From: Gammaproteobacteria bacterium
GTDB lineage: Bacteria > Pseudomonadota > Gammaproteobacteria > Pseudomonadales > Azotimanducaceae
Reading direction: 5' to 3'
NCBI GenBank assembly: GCA_021773555.1
Contig: JAJFKA010000034.1
Span: 1-64,000, forward strand
Length of the DNA: 64,000 nt
Part shown: piece by piece, positions 34,472 to 44,514 of the stretch
How positions within the stretch are numbered: position 1 is the stretch's first letter
Layout: every line of letters starts with the position of its first letter
The notes under the pieces: model-generated
Told to the model about the DNA's origin: nothing
Seen by the model: the letters and a program-made list of their open reading frames with translations, nothing else
The model's database searches: none
Program-made: the position numbers and the translations under genes

Positions 34472-35743
34472 TTAACGGCTGGTGGAGGTCTTCCCCGTGG
34501 AACCTGTGTTAGACGGAATCTGACTGAAGGGAATTCCTTTGTCGGCGCGCATATCTTCGGGTAGCCCCAGTACCCGTTCGGCGATGATATTACGCAGGAT
34601 CTGATCGGTGCCGCCTTCAATTCGAACGGCTGGTGAGCGCAGCAGCATTGCCTGGAACCTTGCTGAACTTACCGCCAGTTCGGGATCGACTATCACGCCT
34701 TTGAGTCCCTGCAAGTCGATTGCGTACTTGGCGATATCCTGCATCATGCCACCGGCGACGAGTTTTCCGATTGAGTTTTCCGGTCCCGGTACCTCGCCTT
34801 TAGACAAGGCGGTCATCGCCCGTGCGGCAGTGTTGCGTAATCCTGCAGTTTTCGCATACCAGTCGGCAAGTTTCGAGCGTACAGCCGGATTGTCGATAGC
34901 AAAGCCGTCGCCCATTGGCAAAGTCTCGACCAGTGCTTTGATTTCGGGAAAACCAGTTGCGATGCCACCGCCAATCGCGAGACGCTCGTTCATCAGCGTC
35001 GTTAAAGAAACCTGCCAGCCGCCACCAACTTCGCCCAGGCGTTGTGCATCCGGAACGATGACATTGTCGAAGTAAACCTCGTTGAAGCCACTTTCCCCAT
35101 TTGCCTGCTTTATCGGGCGGATGTCTATTCCCGGCGATTTCATGTCGAGAAAGAACATGGTCAGGCCACGATGTTTCGGCACTTCAGGGTCCGTTCTGGT
35201 GATGAGTATGCCGAAGTCACTGTACTGGGCTCCTGAGGTCCATATCTTTTGCCCGTTGATCACCCAGTTGTCACCGTCGCGTTCCGCGCGAGTCCGCAAA
35301 CCCGCCAGATCTGAGCCACCTTGCGGTTCTGAGAACAGTTGGCACCAGACTTCTTCGCCACTCGCAAGTTTTGGCAGGTAACGGCGTTTCTGATCCTCAT
35401 CTGCATAAGCCATCAGGGTGGGTGCACACATACCCTGGCCGATGATGAAGGTGCCGGAAAGCTTGCTGTAGAATCCCTCTTCCTGGTTCCAGATAACACT
35501 CTCCATAGGGGTCGCGCCGCGACCGCCATATTCTTCTGGCCACTGGATACATGCCCAGCCCGCATCGGACTTTTTCTTCTGCCACATTTTCGCTTCCGCG
35601 AGCGGGTCCTTATCACCCGTTCCGGTTGAACCGAATCCACTTGCGACAAGGCTTTCCGCCAGGTATGTGGGTGCATTGGCATCGATCCAGGCTTTAACCT
35701 CGGTCCGAAAAGCGGCTTCCTCTTTTGTGTCGTTAAAATCCAT
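34472..35743 (-). CDS. Acyl-CoA dehydrogenase (FadE-like), subunit A
   Basis: A 423-residue flavin acyl-CoA dehydrogenase. It has QLFSEPQGGSDLAGLRTRA (FAD/substrate region), WVINGQKIWTSGAQ and the C-terminal RIEGGTDQILRNIIAERVLG, where Glu and the GTDQ turn form the catalytic region. It oxidises acyl-CoA to the trans-2-enoyl-CoA. ATG 35743 has AAGGAG 6 bases upstream. It is 50 bp downstream of a shorter acyl-CoA dehydrogenase on the same strand; such pairs often form two-subunit enzymes acting on sterol side chains or branched substrates. Substrate unknown. Confidence 0.87.
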   Translation of the reverse strand: MDFNDTKEEAAFRTEVKAWIDANAPTYLAESLVASGFGSTGTGDKDPLAEAKMWQKKKSDAGWACIQWPEEYGGRGATPMESVIWNQEEGFYSKLSGTFIIGQGMCAPTLMAYADEDQKRRYLPKLASGEEVWCQLFSEPQGGSDLAGLRTRAERDGDNWVINGQKIWTSGAQYSDFGILITRTDPEVPKHRGLTMFFLDMKSPGIDIRPIKQANGESGFNEVYFDNVIVPDAQRLGEVGGGWQVSLTTLMNERLAIGGGIATGFPEIKALVETLPMGDGFAIDNPAVRSKLADWYAKTAGLRNTAARAMTALSKGEVPGPENSIGKLVAGGMMQDIAKYAIDLQGLKGVIVDPELAVSSARFQAMLLRSPAVRIEGGTDQILRNIIAERVLGLPEDMRADKGIPFSQIPSNTGSTGKTSTSR

Positions 35744-35793
35744 TGCTTGCTCCTTATCTGGTTACTGACAACTGTCTGCTTTTCGGGAGCCTG

Positions 35794-36885
35794 TCAGGCT
35801 GCCCGTTCATCTGGCAAGCAATCGACCAGTTTGTCTTCCCATTCTGAGAGGCCCCCCAGTATCAGCGTTAGATAGTTCGATCGTCGGTAGTAAAGATGGC
35901 AATCAAACTCCCAGGTAAATCCCATGCCACCGTGTACCTGAATGTTGTCGCGTGTACAAAGCTGGTAAGCCTGGGTTGCCGAGACCCTCGCGGTAGCGGC
36001 GGCAAGCGGTAGCTCATCGGCCTGGGTATCAAGTGCCCAGGCTGCAAAGTAACAATTTGACTCTGCCAGCTTTAGCGCCACATACATGTCCGCCATCATA
36101 TGCTTCAAACCTTGAAAGGAGCCGATCGGCCGGCCAAATGCGAAACGCTCTCTGGCGTAATTAACTGCCATATCCAGTGCACGCGCCGCGCCGCCCAATT
36201 GTTCAAATGCAACGAGCACGGCCGCACGGTCATAGATTCGATCAATTTCGGCGATGCCTGCGTCGAGCCCCCCGATCAGTTCGGCGTCTGCCGCGTCGAA
36301 ATAGAGGGAACTGGAATTTTTGCTGGGATCGATTGTCTGCAGATTTTCACGTTTAACTGAATTGTGATTAAGTTCAACCAGGTATAATCCGATTCTGGCT
36401 TTTTCGTCTTCTGCGAGAATCAGGGCGAAATCAGCGATCCCGCCATCAGCTACGATCATTTTTTTACCGCTGAGTTTGCCGGCCTCAACGCGACATGATG
36501 TGGCAGCATCAGCAGCGAGCGTCCCGATGAGTTCTCCAGACGCCAATCTCGGAACCCACGACTCTTTTTGGTCATCCGATCCAAACTGTAGTAAGGCTTC
36601 TGTAGCCAGGTAAACCGAGGATGCAAAAGGAACCGGTGCCAGATGAGCGCCGATTTGTTCAGCCACCAGACAAAGGCTCGGATATCCTGCGCCGACACCT
36701 CCGTAAGCTTCAGGAATGGCGGTAGCCATCACGCCCATCTCAGCGAGCCCCGTCCAGACGCCTTGTGAGTAATTTTCATCGCCTTCCAGGATTCCCCTGA
36801 CTACTTTTGAATCACACTGCTCACTGAGAAATCTCGCGACCTGGTCACGGATCATTTTCTCGTCGTTTGAGAAATCGAAATTCAC
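35794..36885 (-). CDS. Acyl-CoA dehydrogenase (FadE-like), subunit B
   Basis: A 363-residue acyl-CoA dehydrogenase, shorter than its partner. The C-terminal block IQVHGGMGFTWEFDCHLYYRR and an EAYGGVGAGYPS segment near residue 62 are typical of the second subunit of alpha2beta2 FadE enzymes. The start is GTG 36885 with GAGGAG 6 bases upstream. Co-transcribed with the following 423-residue dehydrogenase. In known two-subunit enzymes FAD and the catalytic base are shared between the subunits; whether this holds here is inference. Confidence 0.85.
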   Translation of the reverse strand: MNFDFSNDEKMIRDQVARFLSEQCDSKVVRGILEGDENYSQGVWTGLAEMGVMATAIPEAYGGVGAGYPSLCLVAEQIGAHLAPVPFASSVYLATEALLQFGSDDQKESWVPRLASGELIGTLAADAATSCRVEAGKLSGKKMIVADGGIADFALILAEDEKARIGLYLVELNHNSVKRENLQTIDPSKNSSSLYFDAADAELIGGLDAGIAEIDRIYDRAAVLVAFEQLGGAARALDMAVNYARERFAFGRPIGSFQGLKHMMADMYVALKLAESNCYFAAWALDTQADELPLAAATARVSATQAYQLCTRDNIQVHGGMGFTWEFDCHLYYRRSNYLTLILGGLSEWEDKLVDCLPDERAA

Positions 36886-36970
36886 TTAAATCTCCTCATT
36901 TTCTTCGATCAAGCCTTGAGTTACCTGACCGGCTGAACACGATACTCCCGAATAATGCTGCCAAAGGCAA

Positions 36971-38641
36971 CTATGGGGTGCCTGGGGCATCCCTTGCAGC
37001 AATGTAGTTTTTGGCTTCGTTAAGTCCTGGCAAATCATCCCCCCGCCAGAGTTCAACCAGTCGGCTGTAGTGTTTACTGGCTTGTGATGGATTGCCAAGG
37101 GCGACATTCGCTCTGGCCGCACCAAGTAGTGACCAGGTTCGATTCGGCGTGCGCAGCAAGGATTTTTCAAACATCTTAAGCGCGTCTTCAGGTCTGTTAG
37201 CGCTGGCCAGTGCTTCACCATAGAGTTCATGTGGTGGTTTGATGGGATTCGGTGCCCCATTCGGTGCGCGCATAGATTCAGCGGTTTCGACGGCCTCACT
37301 GAGCAGGGTAAGACCTGCATTGATCTGGCCTTCCTCGATAGCGATCAGTCCGGCAACCTCATCATGCATAATCTTCAAAGCTTTGTTGTTGCGATAGTAG
37401 GAGTCCTGTTTGTCCGAAAGGGCTTTCTCCAGTGCGAAAGCAAGCAGCTTTTCGGCCCTTCGAGCGGTCTTCAAGTCTTCGAGCTGAGTTGCGCTGATAC
37501 CTGCGGCAAGCAGTTCCGGAGCCGTTGAGTTCTCATCGATATGGGTAGTTTTCCAGGCTCTGGTCTCAAGAATGTAGCGTGACCGGACCAGGGGCAGTGT
37601 TGCCACCGCGCGGGCTTGCCCCGCTGCTTTATCGACGATGGATTCCATCCTTGTGATCCATTGCTCAGCACGAGCGTAGTCACCTCGCTGCAGGTCTCCG
37701 TATTGTCCCCAGTCGAGGGCATGAACCATATCGCCAACACTGTCACCGGGTTCATAGAGTGCCACGGCCGCATCATATGCGGATTGATTACTTGCTGAAA
37801 CACGATCCCACATGCCGTGCTGAATGAAGATGTGTGCCGGCATATGTCGGGCGTGGGATACTGCTGCGGCGATATCAGCAAAGACTAACGCAGCTGGCAG
37901 TGCCAGGGGTGCATGCACCGGATCATCGAAAGCATGAATCGTGTAATGCGCCGCACCTGGGTGATCTGGATTGCGGGCCAGCAATTGCATGGCGATAGCA
38001 CCTGCCTTGACTCTGGCCTGATGACCACTGCTGCCTCGATCTGCGGACATCAGCAGCGATAGCGCATAGATAGCCGCGATTTCATCGTCCTTCGGATACT
38101 CAGCATGCATATCCCGCATCGCCAGCATATACGCAGTTCGTCGCGCCATTGTATTATCGTCACCGAAAAATAGTTGATCGACAGCATGGATAAAACCTTT
38201 TTCCCGGGCTGTGGGAGCCATGGCCAGGCGCTGTTCTAAACTCCCGCCCAGCTTGTTCAATACCTGTTGTGGCGTTTTGCGGTCCCATTCCGGGATCAGC
38301 GGATGGTTGTAACACAAAGACTCTCCCCAGTAGGCCATGGCGAATCCGGGGTCAATCTTCTGCGCGGCTTGAAATTCCTGCCGAGCCTGCTTCCAGCCAA
38401 AGCTGTGCAGGATACCGACGCCACGCAGAAAGTGCTCCTGTGCATCACCTGTTGCCGAAGTGGGGAAGCTGATACTGCCAATGCTATCCTCATTCGTTGC
38501 CTCGCTCTGTGCAGCCATGGTGAACAGGATCAGGAAAAAGGTCAGGTAAATTGATTTGGAAAAAAGAGCGCCTGGTGCTCCAGGGGACGACCTCGCGACA
38601 CAGGCCGGCAGTCGGGTCTCGATAGTTGTATGCGGTTTCAT
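36971..38641 (-). CDS. Exported TPR protein of unknown function
   Basis: A 556-residue protein with a long basic N-terminus and one hydrophobic helix (YLTFFLILFTMAAQSEA), probably a signal peptide or anchor. The rest is helical: the first repeat follows AQEHFLRGVGILHSFGWKQ and later repeats include PEDALKMFEKSLLRTPNRT and ANVALGNPSQASKHYSRL. AYWGESLCYNHP near residue 112 is a recurrent block in this TPR family, whose biochemical role is unknown. ATG 38641 has GGAG 8 bases upstream. It lies 85 bp upstream of the acyl-CoA dehydrogenase pair and may share a transcript. Confidence 0.7.
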   Translation of the reverse strand: MKPHTTIETRLPACVARSSPGAPGALFSKSIYLTFFLILFTMAAQSEATNEDSIGSISFPTSATGDAQEHFLRGVGILHSFGWKQARQEFQAAQKIDPGFAMAYWGESLCYNHPLIPEWDRKTPQQVLNKLGGSLEQRLAMAPTAREKGFIHAVDQLFFGDDNTMARRTAYMLAMRDMHAEYPKDDEIAAIYALSLLMSADRGSSGHQARVKAGAIAMQLLARNPDHPGAAHYTIHAFDDPVHAPLALPAALVFADIAAAVSHARHMPAHIFIQHGMWDRVSASNQSAYDAAVALYEPGDSVGDMVHALDWGQYGDLQRGDYARAEQWITRMESIVDKAAGQARAVATLPLVRSRYILETRAWKTTHIDENSTAPELLAAGISATQLEDLKTARRAEKLLAFALEKALSDKQDSYYRNNKALKIMHDEVAGLIAIEEGQINAGLTLLSEAVETAESMRAPNGAPNPIKPPHELYGEALASANRPEDALKMFEKSLLRTPNRTWSLLGAARANVALGNPSQASKHYSRLVELWRGDDLPGLNEAKNYIAARDAPGTP

Positions 38642-38786
38642 GGTGTACTCCGGGAGTAATTGGTGCTAACACCGAGCATACCCTTTTCTCCCTTCACCCA
38701 CGAGTCGAGGTGCGCAATGGGCTCGCTACCTTTGCACTGATTTGTCGTTTATGCTGACCGATCCAATTGGTGCGTGGAGTCCACTG

Positions 38787-39584
38787 ATGACAGAACCCTT
38801 TCTGATACACCCGGAGCCACTGGATGACTTTGATTGCCGGGAGCTTACGTTTCGGAGTGACACCAAACCGGTGTATGTTGCCGGCAGTGGACCCGGTGTG
38901 ATTGTGATGTCTGAAATGCCAGGAATATATGAACATGTTGCCCGTTTTGCGCGTATGGTCCGCGATGCTGGTTTCACCGTGTGGATGCCACACATGTTTG
39001 GTGATGCGGGGAGACCACCGACACCAGGTTATGGCGTTGCTTCCATCGCGCGTGCTTGTATCAGTCGCGAGTTTCATGCTTTCTCCGCCAATAAATCGAG
39101 CCCGATTACCAACTGGTTGAGAGCGCTGGCGAGGCACGCACACGACGAATGCGGTGGTAAAGGCGTGGGCGCCATAGGGATGTGTTTCACAGGAAATTTC
39201 GCGTTGAACCTGATGCTCGAACCATCGGTTCTCGCACCGGTTTTATCTCAGCCATCTCTGCCTCTGTTCAAAGCGGGCGGCATGGCAATCGATCAGGAAG
39301 AGTTAAGATGTGTGAAAGACCGGCTTGAAAATGAAGACCTGACGGTGCTGGGTTATCGCTTTGAAGGTGATCCGTTCTGTAAAAAACAGCGGTTTGATGA
39401 CTACGAGGCCGCGCTGGGTGACCGATTCCAGGCGCGGGTATTACCTGATGCGGCCGCGCGGACAGGAACGCCAATGGCGCCGCACAGTGTGGTGACAATG
39501 CATCTGATCGATGAAGCGGGTCAACCGACCCGGGATGCTGTGGATGAGATCCTTGCGTTCTACACGACACGTTTGCAAGCGTAG
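38787..39584 (+). CDS. Dienelactone hydrolase family protein
   Basis: A 265-residue alpha/beta hydrolase of the dienelactone hydrolase family. The nucleophile elbow is GAIGMCFTGNFAL (Cys as nucleophile), and the acid/histidine region includes YRFEGDPFC and APHSVVTMHLID. DLH enzymes open lactone rings in aromatic degradation. I chose ATG 38787 because GGAG lies exactly 7 bases upstream; the frame is open to 38742 but that extension has no site. It is the first of a plus-strand pair with an ACAD10-type phosphotransferase 82 bp later. Substrate unknown. Confidence 0.8.
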   Translation: MTEPFLIHPEPLDDFDCRELTFRSDTKPVYVAGSGPGVIVMSEMPGIYEHVARFARMVRDAGFTVWMPHMFGDAGRPPTPGYGVASIARACISREFHAFSANKSSPITNWLRALARHAHDECGGKGVGAIGMCFTGNFALNLMLEPSVLAPVLSQPSLPLFKAGGMAIDQEELRCVKDRLENEDLTVLGYRFEGDPFCKKQRFDDYEAALGDRFQARVLPDAAARTGTPMAPHSVVTMHLIDEAGQPTRDAVDEILAFYTTRLQA

Positions 39585-39666
39585 CGATTCAAAAAAAGGG
39601 CAGCGCTGGAAATATCGAGCGCAGTGTATGAATATGTTCCATTCGCCAGATCAGAGTGAGTAGCGC

Positions 39667-40719
39667 GTGACGAATCCAGAAACAAGTCCGGAAGGGTACG
39701 ATGTTGCCAGGGTAGAAAAGTGGGTCGCCGAGCATATTTCCTCGTTGACTCCACCGTTTAAATGGACCCGGCTTGAGGGAGGGCACTCCAACCTGACCTA
39801 CCAGCTTGATGACTCGAATGGCCGGCAAGCGGTAATCCGCAGACCCCCACAGGGAGTTTTGTTACCCAAGGCCCATGATATGAGTAGAGAATGGGCATTG
39901 ATCAGTGCACTGGGTCCTACCCCGGTCCCGGTGCCAGAGGCTTTCGGGTTCTGCGAGGATCCGGGGATTACGGGTGCCTGGTTCTATGTCATGGGTATGG
40001 TGCATGGCCATCCGCTCTACAACGGCGATGATTCTCGCCAGTGGGTGGCCGAGGAGAATCGTGGCGTACTGGGCGAATCGTTCATTGACGTGCTGGCTGA
40101 TCTTCACGCCCAGGATCCTGATGAGTTGGGTCTTGGTGATCTGGGTAAACGCGACAGCTATATCGGCCGGCAACTAAAAACCTGGTATCGTTCGTGGACT
40201 TCTTCCGTTGAAGCCGCCCAGCTGGACGATCCCAGAGCCCATGAATTGCAAAAATATTTTCTTGATCATCTGCCGGACCAGGGCCCCGCTAGAATTGTTC
40301 ATGGGGATTACGGTTGTCATAACTGCCTGTTCGGACCGGACGGCAGGGTTGCGGCAGTTGTTGACTGGGAAATCTCAACACTGGGTGATCAATTGGCGGA
40401 TCTTGCCTATGCATTAAACCAATGGTCGCAGGCGGATGATGACTTGCCGGAGAACGCCGATCCTCCGACTGCCATGCCTGGCTTCCTGAAGCGATCAGAC
40501 CTGAGCGAACGTTATGCAGCCAGAACCGGACGTGATCTATCGCAGCTCAACTACTATGTTGGATTCAACAGATGGAAATCAGCTGCCATTGTCCATGGTG
40601 TATACGCAAGGTATATGGAAGGCAAGAAAAGTACTGAGGGGATTGAACTGGATGAGCTACGCACCAGAATTACTCTGTCGCTGGACAGGGCTGAAGAAGC
40701 CATCAGCACACTGCGATAG
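39667..40719 (+). CDS. Phosphotransferase family protein (ACAD10-like APH)
   Basis: A 350-residue aminoglycoside-phosphotransferase-fold protein. The nucleotide loop LEGGHSNLTYQL lies near residue 37, the catalytic loop is VHGDYGCHNCLFGPDG near residue 214, and the metal-binding Asp is in AVVDWEISTLGD near residue 236. It resembles the kinase domain attached to human ACAD10 and its bacterial stand-alone homologues, which act on 4-hydroxy or other hydroxyacyl-CoA compounds; this substrate assignment is inference. The start is GTG 39667. Its position among acyl-CoA dehydrogenase genes supports a fatty-acid-like role rather than antibiotic resistance. Confidence 0.82.
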   Translation: MTNPETSPEGYDVARVEKWVAEHISSLTPPFKWTRLEGGHSNLTYQLDDSNGRQAVIRRPPQGVLLPKAHDMSREWALISALGPTPVPVPEAFGFCEDPGITGAWFYVMGMVHGHPLYNGDDSRQWVAEENRGVLGESFIDVLADLHAQDPDELGLGDLGKRDSYIGRQLKTWYRSWTSSVEAAQLDDPRAHELQKYFLDHLPDQGPARIVHGDYGCHNCLFGPDGRVAAVVDWEISTLGDQLADLAYALNQWSQADDDLPENADPPTAMPGFLKRSDLSERYAARTGRDLSQLNYYVGFNRWKSAAIVHGVYARYMEGKKSTEGIELDELRTRITLSLDRAEEAISTLR

Positions 40720-40732
40720 CAGACGATCAGTC

Positions 40733-41749
40733 TCAACCAGTAGCGTATTCTGAAAGCCGATCCAGCATCTTCGACTTATCCCCCTCCGGCAGGAAGCTGC
40801 CGGAAAAACTGTTTCGCGCCAGCCGGACTGCCTGGTCCTGCGTCAACTGCAGATCGGTGACCAGAGCATCGAAGTTTGCGTTGACGTATCCGCCAAAGTA
40901 GGTCGGATCATCAGAATTTACACTGACATTCAGTCCTGCATCCAGCAGCGTGAGGATGTTGTGGTCAGCCATCGTGTCGAAAACACATAAACGAACGTTC
41001 GAAAGCGGACATACAGTTAAGGGTATTTGTTTTGCCGCGAGCGTTGTCATCAGCTCCGGATCTTCAATGGCGCGAACGCCATGGTCGATACGCTGGACTT
41101 TTAGAAGATCAAGTGCCTCATGAATATAAGCCGGTGGTCCTTCTTCACCTGCATGAGCGATTCCGAGAAGTCCTTGCGCTCTGGCACGGGCGAATACGCG
41201 TTTGAATTTGGAAGGGGGGTGCCCGAATTCCGAGGAATCCAGACCCACTGCAACTATCTTGTCCCGAAATGGCAGGGAGGCCTCCAGGGTGATCTCGGCA
41301 CTTTCCTCGGAAAGGTGGCGCAGGAAACTCATAATCAGCAGAGAAGATTGACCCCAGTCTCGCTTTGCATCCTCCATCGCGCCGGTGATGCCCTCGATCA
41401 TAATGCCAAATGCGAGTCCACGTTCAGTGTGGGTTTGGGGGTCAAAGGAAATCTCCGTGTGCACAACGTTTTCCGCGCGGCAATGCTTGAGGTAGTCCAT
41501 GGTGACGGTATAAAAGTCTTCGGCGGTATTGATGACCGCAGCACCCTCGTACAACAGATCAAGAAAGCTCTGCAAATCGGTAAACTGATAGGCTTTTTCG
41601 ATCTCTTCAATGCTGTCGTAGGAAATCTTGACCTTGTTTTTTTCCGCGAGTTGCAGCATGCGTTCGGGTTCAAGGGTACCGTCGAAATGCAGGTGAAGTT
41701 CCGCTTTTGGCATGCCAGCGATGAATGACTTCAGTTCGTTGTTAGTCAA
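40733..41749 (-). CDS. Adenine deaminase (ADE, adenosine deaminase superfamily)
   Basis: A 338-residue amidohydrolase that matches the Pseudomonas PA0148-type adenine deaminase rather than true adenosine deaminase. Motifs are [16 protein letters not shown] (HxH metal ligands), [35 protein letters not shown] (catalytic Glu) and [10 protein letters not shown] (metal Asp). It converts adenine to hypoxanthine and ammonia for purine salvage. The start is TTG 41749, with an AGGAGGAAGG site upstream. It is convergent with the phosphotransferase gene and lies 18 bp downstream of the sensor kinase on the same strand. Confidence 0.9.
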   Translation of the reverse strand: MTNNELKSFIAGMPKAELHLHFDGTLEPERMLQLAEKNKVKISYDSIEEIEKAYQFTDLQSFLDLLYEGAAVINTAEDFYTVTMDYLKHCRAENVVHTEISFDPQTHTERGLAFGIMIEGITGAMEDAKRDWGQSSLLIMSFLRHLSEESAEITLEASLPFRDKIVAVGLDSSEFGHPPSKFKRVFARARAQGLLGIAHAGEEGPPAYIHEALDLLKVQRIDHGVRAIEDPELMTTLAAKQIPLTVCPLSNVRLCVFDTMADHNILTLLDAGLNVSVNSDDPTYFGGYVNANFDALVTDLQLTQDQAVRLARNSFSGSFLPEGDKSKMLDRLSEYATG

Positions 41750-41767
41750 TTTGGCCTTCCTCCTGAC

Positions 41768-44371
41768 TTAAGCTGCAACTCTACCAAGTTGTTTGCGAAC
41801 AGCTTCCTGTAGTTCCCGTAACGAAAAGGGTTTTCCGAGAAATATGCAATCCCCGGGTACATCGGTGGCATAGCCGGATATGAGGATCACCGGCAGATCA
41901 GGAAAATTCTGCCTGGCTGCCTCCATTAACTTGAGCCCGGATAGACTACCGGGCATCACCAGATCGGTGATCAAAAGGTCAAGTTTAGGCAGCGTGATGA
42001 GCCTTGCAAGTGCATCTTCACCATCTTCGGCCTCGATAACCGTTATGCCGTCACGTTCCAGGGCAAGGCGACTGACCTCCCGGATTTTGTCCTCGTCCTC
42101 GACGAACAAAATGACATGAGAACCGGAAGGTGTCCGTGCCGGAGGCGGTTCCGCCTGTGCGACGTCGTCGATGTTTTTAACTCGAGTAAACACTATTACG
42201 ATGGATGTGCCCACTCCGGGTTCGCTGGTAATCAGCAGTTCACCTCCTGATTGATTTACAAAACCGTAGACCATACTCAGCCCAAGGCCAGCCCCCTCGG
42301 AGGCTGCCTTGGTTGAATAAAAGGGTTCAACTGCACGGGCAACCTCGTCTTCAGTCATCCCGCAACCGTTGTCGATGACGGAGATGGAAACTGTGTCCGC
42401 GGTATTCGCAACGACGACCCGTATCACAGCGTTTTGCTTTGCGCTGGCATCCCGGGCGTTAAAAATCAGATTCAGAATACAGGTTGTCAACTGACCTACG
42501 TCAACTTCGATGACCGGGTCGTCCGGCGATAAGTCCAGTTGAAGATCAAACGACTCTCCCAGAGTCCTTTTGAAGAGTGAGAAGTTTTCATTCAGATAGT
42601 TGTGGAGATGGACCTGCGAGGGTTTCAATGGCTGCTGGCGTGCATAGGCGAGCAAACCACGCGTTATTGCCTGACCTGAGTTGGTGGCGCCGATGATGTC
42701 CTGGGCGAGCGCCTGGTTTTTGCCGGTGAGATCCTCGAGCAGCATCTCGGCCGAAAGCAGGATGACTGTCATCAAGTTGTTGAAATCGTGGGCTACGCCA
42801 CCGGTGAGTCGCCCAATGGATTTCAGTTTTTCGTCTTTGAGCAATCTGAGCTCAAGGGCTGCCTGGGTATGTTCAGCTTCATGACGCCTGGCGAGTTCAA
42901 GCTCGACCTCGTGAGTTGCAATTTTTACTTCTTGTTCAAGCCTTTCCGCAAGTTCTCTCTGCAAGGAAGCCTCACGGTGCTCTGCGCGACGACTGAAAAT
43001 GAGATAAATGAGGACAAGAATAAGGATTGCAGCAACGATGGCGGCGTTTCTGGTCAGTTCATCGAGCTCGCGACCGGCTAGCGCTGCCCTGGCTCGTTCA
43101 CGAGCGAGGGCTAACTCCTGGTCTTTTAAGTCCATTTGATTGGTGACCCGCAGGTTGCTGAGGCGCCTGTTAAAGGTCTCACTTTGCGCATCACGGCTGG
43201 CAACGGCCGACTTTTTACTCGCTTCGAAGGCATCCCGATAATTTCCCAGTCCGGCGTGCGTATCTGCCAGTAGTTCAAGCGCATTGTCCAACCCCTGGCC
43301 TGACTCACTGAGTAGTGTGATCAAATCCAGTAAATTGTCCCTGGCGGCTGTGAACTCCCCAAGTTCAATCAGCATCGACGCATAGACCAGAGACAATTCT
43401 CGAAGTCGGGATGGATTACCATTCTCCCGTGCAATACGGATGCCGGTTGTGAGCTTTGACCTGGCGTTGTCAAAATCACCCAGACCAAGGTATGCCTGAC
43501 CAACCACAAGGTATGCCTGGGCTTCGCTATCGGGCGTCACAGTAATATCATCTCTGGACATCCAGGGGATCAGGTGCTCGAGTGCCTCCTGATGGCGGCC
43601 CAGTGCGGTCAGGGAAAGCGCGACCTGGGTATAGGCTATATAGGTTCTTGCCAGCTGCCGGGTTTCTTCCAACCAGGGGATGACGGTCTCGTAACTGGCC
43701 AGCGCAGCCTCGTGCTCACCTTTCTGTGCCGACATGTAACCGAGGTTATAGGCGAGGACCTTGGGCAGGGTATCGTCACTCGGTAACGAACCATGCTCCT
43801 GATTGGCCAGTTCGAAAGCCTCGATGGCCAGATCAGTGAGACCGTACAACATCAGGGCGACGCCTCGATTATGCAGCAAGGTGACGCGCAGGGCGGCGTC
43901 TCCTGATTCTGTAGCCAGGGCTAGACCGCGTTCAAACAAATCGAGCGCCTCTTCCGGCTTCCCTTCCCGCGCATGTAAAGATCCGAGCGCATTGTAGGCG
44001 ATGGCCTCGGTAACGGGCTGGTCGTGGCTTCCCGACAATAGGGACAGTGTGGTTGCGCAGTTCGGTTGTGCAGCTTGCATGTCGCCCATACGGATACGAA
44101 TTTCACAGCCAAGGGCCTGATAATAGAGTTCCTGGGCGCCGTTCAGTTCGTATTTATCGGTCAACTGACGCCAGCGTTGCAGGGCGAGGCCAGCGTTGGT
44201 TCTGCCCAGATGGCGAATCAGGACCAGCTCTGTCTCGATGTCATCTGGCTGGATACTGGAACGGGCATTGAGCTCCTGGCCACTGAGACCATGAAGTTCT
44301 GTAAGGTTTGCAGCGAAGGTGAGACTGCTGGACAAGAGCGCCGTCAGCAGCACTGTGTGGTACAACTTCAA
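41768..44371 (-). CDS. TPR-containing hybrid sensor histidine kinase
   Basis: An 867-residue membrane sensor. A signal peptide (TVLLTALLSSSLTFA) precedes a periplasmic region of TPR repeats (about 25-390), a transmembrane helix (IVAAILILVLIYLIF), a coiled coil with many Glu and Arg, a histidine-kinase core with GGVAHDFNNL (His 528), NLIFNARDA and GLGLSMVYGF, and a C-terminal receiver with phosphoacceptor Asp 803 in LITDLVMPG. The HDFNN form and fused receiver suggest autonomous or phosphorelay signalling. The start is TTG 44371 with a weak ribosome site. It is followed by adenine deaminase, and the input signal is unknown. Confidence 0.86.
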   Translation of the reverse strand: MKLYHTVLLTALLSSSLTFAANLTELHGLSGQELNARSSIQPDDIETELVLIRHLGRTNAGLALQRWRQLTDKYELNGAQELYYQALGCEIRIRMGDMQAAQPNCATTLSLLSGSHDQPVTEAIAYNALGSLHAREGKPEEALDLFERGLALATESGDAALRVTLLHNRGVALMLYGLTDLAIEAFELANQEHGSLPSDDTLPKVLAYNLGYMSAQKGEHEAALASYETVIPWLEETRQLARTYIAYTQVALSLTALGRHQEALEHLIPWMSRDDITVTPDSEAQAYLVVGQAYLGLGDFDNARSKLTTGIRIARENGNPSRLRELSLVYASMLIELGEFTAARDNLLDLITLLSESGQGLDNALELLADTHAGLGNYRDAFEASKKSAVASRDAQSETFNRRLSNLRVTNQMDLKDQELALARERARAALAGRELDELTRNAAIVAAILILVLIYLIFSRRAEHREASLQRELAERLEQEVKIATHEVELELARRHEAEHTQAALELRLLKDEKLKSIGRLTGGVAHDFNNLMTVILLSAEMLLEDLTGKNQALAQDIIGATNSGQAITRGLLAYARQQPLKPSQVHLHNYLNENFSLFKRTLGESFDLQLDLSPDDPVIEVDVGQLTTCILNLIFNARDASAKQNAVIRVVVANTADTVSISVIDNGCGMTEDEVARAVEPFYSTKAASEGAGLGLSMVYGFVNQSGGELLITSEPGVGTSIVIVFTRVKNIDDVAQAEPPPARTPSGSHVILFVEDEDKIREVSRLALERDGITVIEAEDGEDALARLITLPKLDLLITDLVMPGSLSGLKLMEAARQNFPDLPVILISGYATDVPGDCIFLGKPFSLRELQEAVRKQLGRVAA

Positions 44372-44514
44372 TTTTTTGCAATCCAGCGTGTATTTTTGGC
44401 GAACGCGCCAGAGTTGTTAATGGTGTGGCCTCAAAGATTATTATTTTTTTGTATTGTATGTCGGCTTACGAGGTACGGCAATGAATCCGCGCCTATTCGG
44501 GCAATGAATCATGC

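Noticed and set aside
40733-41749. Classical adenosine deaminase
   Set aside because: The sequence follows the PA0148-type adenine deaminase pattern throughout, so adenine is the better substrate guess.
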